Assembly (NCBI RefSeq): GCF_034424375.1 | Contig: NZ_CP139965.1 | Location: 4,960,001 to 5,024,000, forward strand | Reading direction: 5' to 3' | Length of the DNA: 64,000 nt | DNA from: Paraburkholderia kururiensis | GTDB lineage: Bacteria > Pseudomonadota > Gammaproteobacteria > Burkholderiales > Burkholderiaceae | Part shown: piece by piece, positions 61,230 through 64,000 of the stretch | Layout: every line of letters begins with the position of its first letter | Position numbering within the stretch: the stretch's first letter is position 1 | Notes under the pieces: model-generated | The model's input: the letters and a program-made list of their open reading frames with translations, nothing else | What the model was told of the DNA's origin: nothing | Database searches by the model: none | Made by a program: the position numbers and the translations under genes

Positions 61230-62963
61230 ATGAAAGCACGTTTAGCAACGGCTACGCGGCCCACGGCGCTCGCCCTGGGCATCGCGCTGGCCGCGAGTCT
61301 CGGCCTGGGCGCAATCGCCGCCGCGAACGCCGACGAATATCCGGCCGTGACGTACGACCGGCTCACCGCGGCGCAAGACGATCCCGGTTGGCTCACCTAC
61401 TACCGCACCTATAACGGCCACGCGCATTCGCCGCTCAAGCAGATCGACACGTCCAACGTGAAGACGCTCAAGCAGGCGTGGACCTACAAGTTTCCCGCCG
61501 AGCTTCAGCAGGGCTTCGAAGCCACGCCTATCGTCAACGGCAACTATCTGTTCGTGACCACGCCGAAGGACAACGTCTACGCGTTCGATGCGACCACGGG
61601 CAAACAGCTCTGGAAATACGAGCCGAAGCTGGGCGCCGAGTCGTTCAAGACGGCGTGCTGCGACGTCGTGAATCGGGGCGTGGCGCTCTACGGCAAGAAC
61701 GTCTACGTCGCGATGCTGAGCGGCGAAGTGGCGGCGCTGGATGCGCAGACGGGCGCGCTCGTCTGGAAGAAGTCGATGTTCGAGCCGGGTCTCGGCTACG
61801 CGTTCTCGCTTGCGCCGCTCGCCATCGACGGCGCGCTCGTGGTGGGCAGCGCAGGCGGCGAGTACGGCGCGCGCGGTTTCATCGCGGCGCTGAGCCCCGA
61901 CGACGGCAAGGTGCTCTGGAAGCGCTTCACGATACCGGGCGCGAGCGAGAAGAACGGCAACACCTGGCCCGACGGCATGCAGGAACACGGCGGCGCGCCC
62001 GCCTGGCTCACGGGCACCTACGACGCCGATTCGCGCACACTCTACTGGGGCGTGGGCAATCCGGGGCCGTGGCTCGCGGATCTGCGTCCCGGCGACAACC
62101 TCTACTCCGACTCGCTGCTCGCGCTCGACCCGAAGACCGGCGACCTCAAGTGGCACTACCAGTACACGCGCCACGACACGTGGGACTACGACGGCGTGAA
62201 CACGCCCGTGCTCGCGAAGATCCAGTACGAGGGCAAGGACTACGACGCGATCATCCACGCGGACCGCAACGGCTACTTCGATGCGATCGACCGCGGCACC
62301 GGCAAGCTGATCTACGCGAAGGCGTTTGTGAAGGCGACCTCGGTGACGGGCTACACGCCCGAGGGCGCGCCCATCCAGGACCAGTCGAAGTATCCGAAAG
62401 TGGGCACGACGATCGAAACGTGCCCGAGTTTCCTCGGCGGCAAGAACTGGTGGTCGCTGTCGTACGACCCCGAGCGGCATCTCGCCATCGTGCCGGCGCT
62501 GCATGCGTGCATGACGCTTTCGGGCAAGTCGGTGAACTTCATGGAAGGGCTGCCGTATCTGGGCGAAGGCTTCGAGATCAAGCCGGAGCCGGGCAGCAAG
62601 GGCTTCGGCGAGTTGCAGGCCATCGACGTGAACACCGGCAAGAAGGTGTGGAGTCACTGGAGCAAGCTGCCGTGGAACGGCGGCGTGGCGACGACGGCGA
62701 GCGGCATCGCGTTCAGCGGCGCGCTGGACGGCCACCTCTACGCATTCGACGAAGCCACCGGCAAGGTGCTGTGGCAGAGCCCGAAACTCGCGAGCGGCAT
62801 CGTCTCGCAACCTGCGGTGTTCGAGTCGGGCGGCAAGGAGTACGTCGCGGTGCTCGCGGGCTACGGCGGCGCCAACCCGATCTGGGGCGGCCCGATGGCC
62901 AAGGCCGCGGAGAAGGTGCCGCGCGGCGGCACGCTCTACGTCTTCGCGCTCGGCGGCGCGTGA
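61230..62963 (+). CDS. PQQ-dependent alcohol dehydrogenase, lanthanide type predicted
   Basis: A 577-residue periplasmic quinoprotein with a signal peptide (about 1-35, AAANA). Beta-propeller W-motifs recur (DATTGKQLWKYEP, DAQTGALVWKKS, DPKTGDLKWHY, DEATGKVLWQSP). The vicinal disulfide is Cys143-Cys144. The catalytic Asp319 is in HDTWDYDGVN; Asp321, two residues later, is the extra ligand that marks lanthanide-dependent XoxF/ExaF/PedH enzymes, whereas Ca-dependent enzymes have Ala or Ser there. It oxidises ethanol or other primary alcohols and reduces a cytochrome c. AGGAG and AAGG precede the ATG. Confidence 0.9.
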   Translation: MKARLATATRPTALALGIALAASLGLGAIAAANADEYPAVTYDRLTAAQDDPGWLTYYRTYNGHAHSPLKQIDTSNVKTLKQAWTYKFPAELQQGFEATPIVNGNYLFVTTPKDNVYAFDATTGKQLWKYEPKLGAESFKTACCDVVNRGVALYGKNVYVAMLSGEVAALDAQTGALVWKKSMFEPGLGYAFSLAPLAIDGALVVGSAGGEYGARGFIAALSPDDGKVLWKRFTIPGASEKNGNTWPDGMQEHGGAPAWLTGTYDADSRTLYWGVGNPGPWLADLRPGDNLYSDSLLALDPKTGDLKWHYQYTRHDTWDYDGVNTPVLAKIQYEGKDYDAIIHADRNGYFDAIDRGTGKLIYAKAFVKATSVTGYTPEGAPIQDQSKYPKVGTTIETCPSFLGGKNWWSLSYDPERHLAIVPALHACMTLSGKSVNFMEGLPYLGEGFEIKPEPGSKGFGELQAIDVNTGKKVWSHWSKLPWNGGVATTASGIAFSGALDGHLYAFDEATGKVLWQSPKLASGIVSQPAVFESGGKEYVAVLAGYGGANPIWGGPMAKAAEKVPRGGTLYVFALGGA

Positions 62964-63042
62964 TTCAACCCGGCGCAGCGCGGCACGGCGGCATCGTCCG
63001 TCGTGCGCGCGGCTGCGCCGGCGCTTACCGGAAAGTACTCTC

Positions 63043-64000
63043 ATGAATACCCGACTTCATTCCCTGGCTTCGTTGGCTTTCACGAGCGCGCTGCTCGCAG
63101 GCACCGCGTTCTCGTCCGCCGATGCCTTCGCCGGCGTGCGCGTCTGCACGTTTCCCGGCAGCCCGTCCGCGCCGCTCGATCGCGCTGTGGCGCGTGAAGC
63201 GTTCAAGGCCGCGCACATTCAGGCCACCGTGCTGGACGGTGCATTCGACGCGAGCGACGACGACGGCGTCTCGCTCAAGGAACTCAACGCGGCGCTCGCC
63301 CAACACTGCGACGTGATCGCGGGCTTCCCGCGCTCTACCGCCGCCGATGCTTCGGATAGCAAACTAACGTTCTCGCGCGGCTATCTGCGCTCGGGCTACG
63401 TGAGCGTGACCACGGACGCCGCGGCGGCGTCCTCGAGCACAGCGAACGTCATTGCGGCCACGTATGCGAGCCCGGGGCAACTCATCGCGGTCCAGCAAAA
63501 GGGCGCGCGGCTCGTGCTCGAAAACACGTCGGAGTCCACGGTCGATGCCGTCGTGACCGGTCACGCCGGGCGCGCCATCGTCTGGTATCCGGCGCTCGTG
63601 GCGTATCGGCTTGCGCATCCTGAGAAAAAGCTCGCGGTGGCGGGCACGTCGTCGCCGTATGCGGACTGGCATCTCGTGTTCGCGTTCGGCGCGAAGAGCG
63701 CGGCATTGCAGCCGCGCGTGAATGCGGCGCTGGCGGCGATGTCCGCGGACGGGCGCCTCGCGGCCATGACCGAGCAATGGGCACTGCCGAAGACGGCGGT
63801 GGCGGCGGCTTCCGTGGGTGCGTTGGCTACACGCGCCGCGTCGCATGCGCAGGCCGATGCATTCGCGTACCGCGACGGCCCGGCACCGACGCACGCATGG
63901 AATGCCCACGGCCCGGCGTTGCTTGCGGCAAGCCTCTCGTCTTCCGCGCAGGCCGGCGGTTTCATCAAGGTGGATGCGAGCACGGCCGGTGCGCCTTCGT
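63043..64000 (+). CDS. Periplasmic binding protein associated with the PQQ dehydrogenase (partial at window edge)
   Basis: An open frame from ATG 63043 to the last base of the window (319 codons, no stop seen). The signal peptide is about residues 1-29 (SSADAFA). The next about 230 residues look like a family 3 solute-binding fold: VRVCTFPGSPSAPLDRAVARE, HCDVIAGFP, FSRGYLRSGYVSV, ENTSESTVDAVVTGHAGRAIVWYP and LAAMTEQWALP. This is the MoxJ/XoxJ-like class that accompanies methanol and ethanol dehydrogenases. An Ala-rich linker then leads to GGFIKVDASTAGAPS, so a further domain, perhaps cytochrome c, may follow outside the window. GGAA is upstream. Confidence 0.78.
   Translation, partial: MNTRLHSLASLAFTSALLAGTAFSSADAFAGVRVCTFPGSPSAPLDRAVAREAFKAAHIQATVLDGAFDASDDDGVSLKELNAALAQHCDVIAGFPRSTAADASDSKLTFSRGYLRSGYVSVTTDAAAASSSTANVIAATYASPGQLIAVQQKGARLVLENTSESTVDAVVTGHAGRAIVWYPALVAYRLAHPEKKLAVAGTSSPYADWHLVFAFGAKSAALQPRVNAALAAMSADGRLAAMTEQWALPKTAVAAASVGALATRAASHAQADAFAYRDGPAPTHAWNAHGPALLAASLSSSAQAGGFIKVDASTAGAPS

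Overview
The window is about two-thirds GC, densely coded, and carries gene families typical of Burkholderia sensu lato (Burkholderiales, Betaproteobacteria): a 3-hydroxybutyrate oligomer hydrolase, a DUF5594 protein, DUF2946/PCu(A)C copper genes and PQQ alcohol oxidation. I see no rRNA, tRNA, CRISPR array, insertion sequence or phage. It reads as ordinary, well-ameliorated chromosome or chromid with several metabolic and stress modules.

Layout. 0-6 kb: BON protein, a TPR/winged-helix regulator, a beta-propeller protein, 3HB-oligomer hydrolase. 6-8 kb: TauE/SafE exporter and a RarD transporter, divergent. 8.1-11.1 kb: two-subunit molybdenum hydroxylase (isoquinoline 1-oxidoreductase type). 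11.2-16.6 kb: copper acquisition cluster (DUF2946, CopC, DUF2946, YcnI, TonB receptor, PCu(A)C). 16.6-28.6 kb: VOC proteins, a CMD-family protein, penicillin acylase, the DUF1501/DUF1800 pair, GFA protein, and a peptidase M19 protein with an internal Tat signal. 28.7-31.4 kb: class A penicillin-binding protein. 31.6-34.0 kb: ECF sigma, anti-sigma and periplasmic sensor trio, plus small envelope proteins. 34.1-42.0 kb: galactoside operon (LacI regulator, ABC transporter, GH42 beta-galactosidase) with a palindromic operator and a strong terminator.

42-61 kb is the most interesting part. Two parallel redox modules (cytochromes c + cytochrome b + two-component system; PepSY + cytochrome b + two-component system) lie among a YtkA-like protein, a CDF transporter, a P1B-5 metal ATPase with a C-terminal hemerythrin domain, a periplasmic rubrerythrin, a tandem universal stress protein, an RcnB-like protein and a stand-alone hemerythrin. 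Five good FNR/Anr-type boxes (TTGAY-N4-RTCAA) and one weaker box occur here and none were found elsewhere. At four of them a -10-like hexamer sits where a class II promoter needs it. I infer a low-oxygen/metal-redox regulon, comparable in content to the low-oxygen-activated locus of Burkholderia cenocepacia.

59-64 kb: an ExaC/AcoD-type aldehyde dehydrogenase diverges from a PQQ alcohol dehydrogenase that has the lanthanide-type extra Asp. A periplasmic binding protein follows and runs off the window edge. Together these form an alcohol to aldehyde to acid oxidation module.
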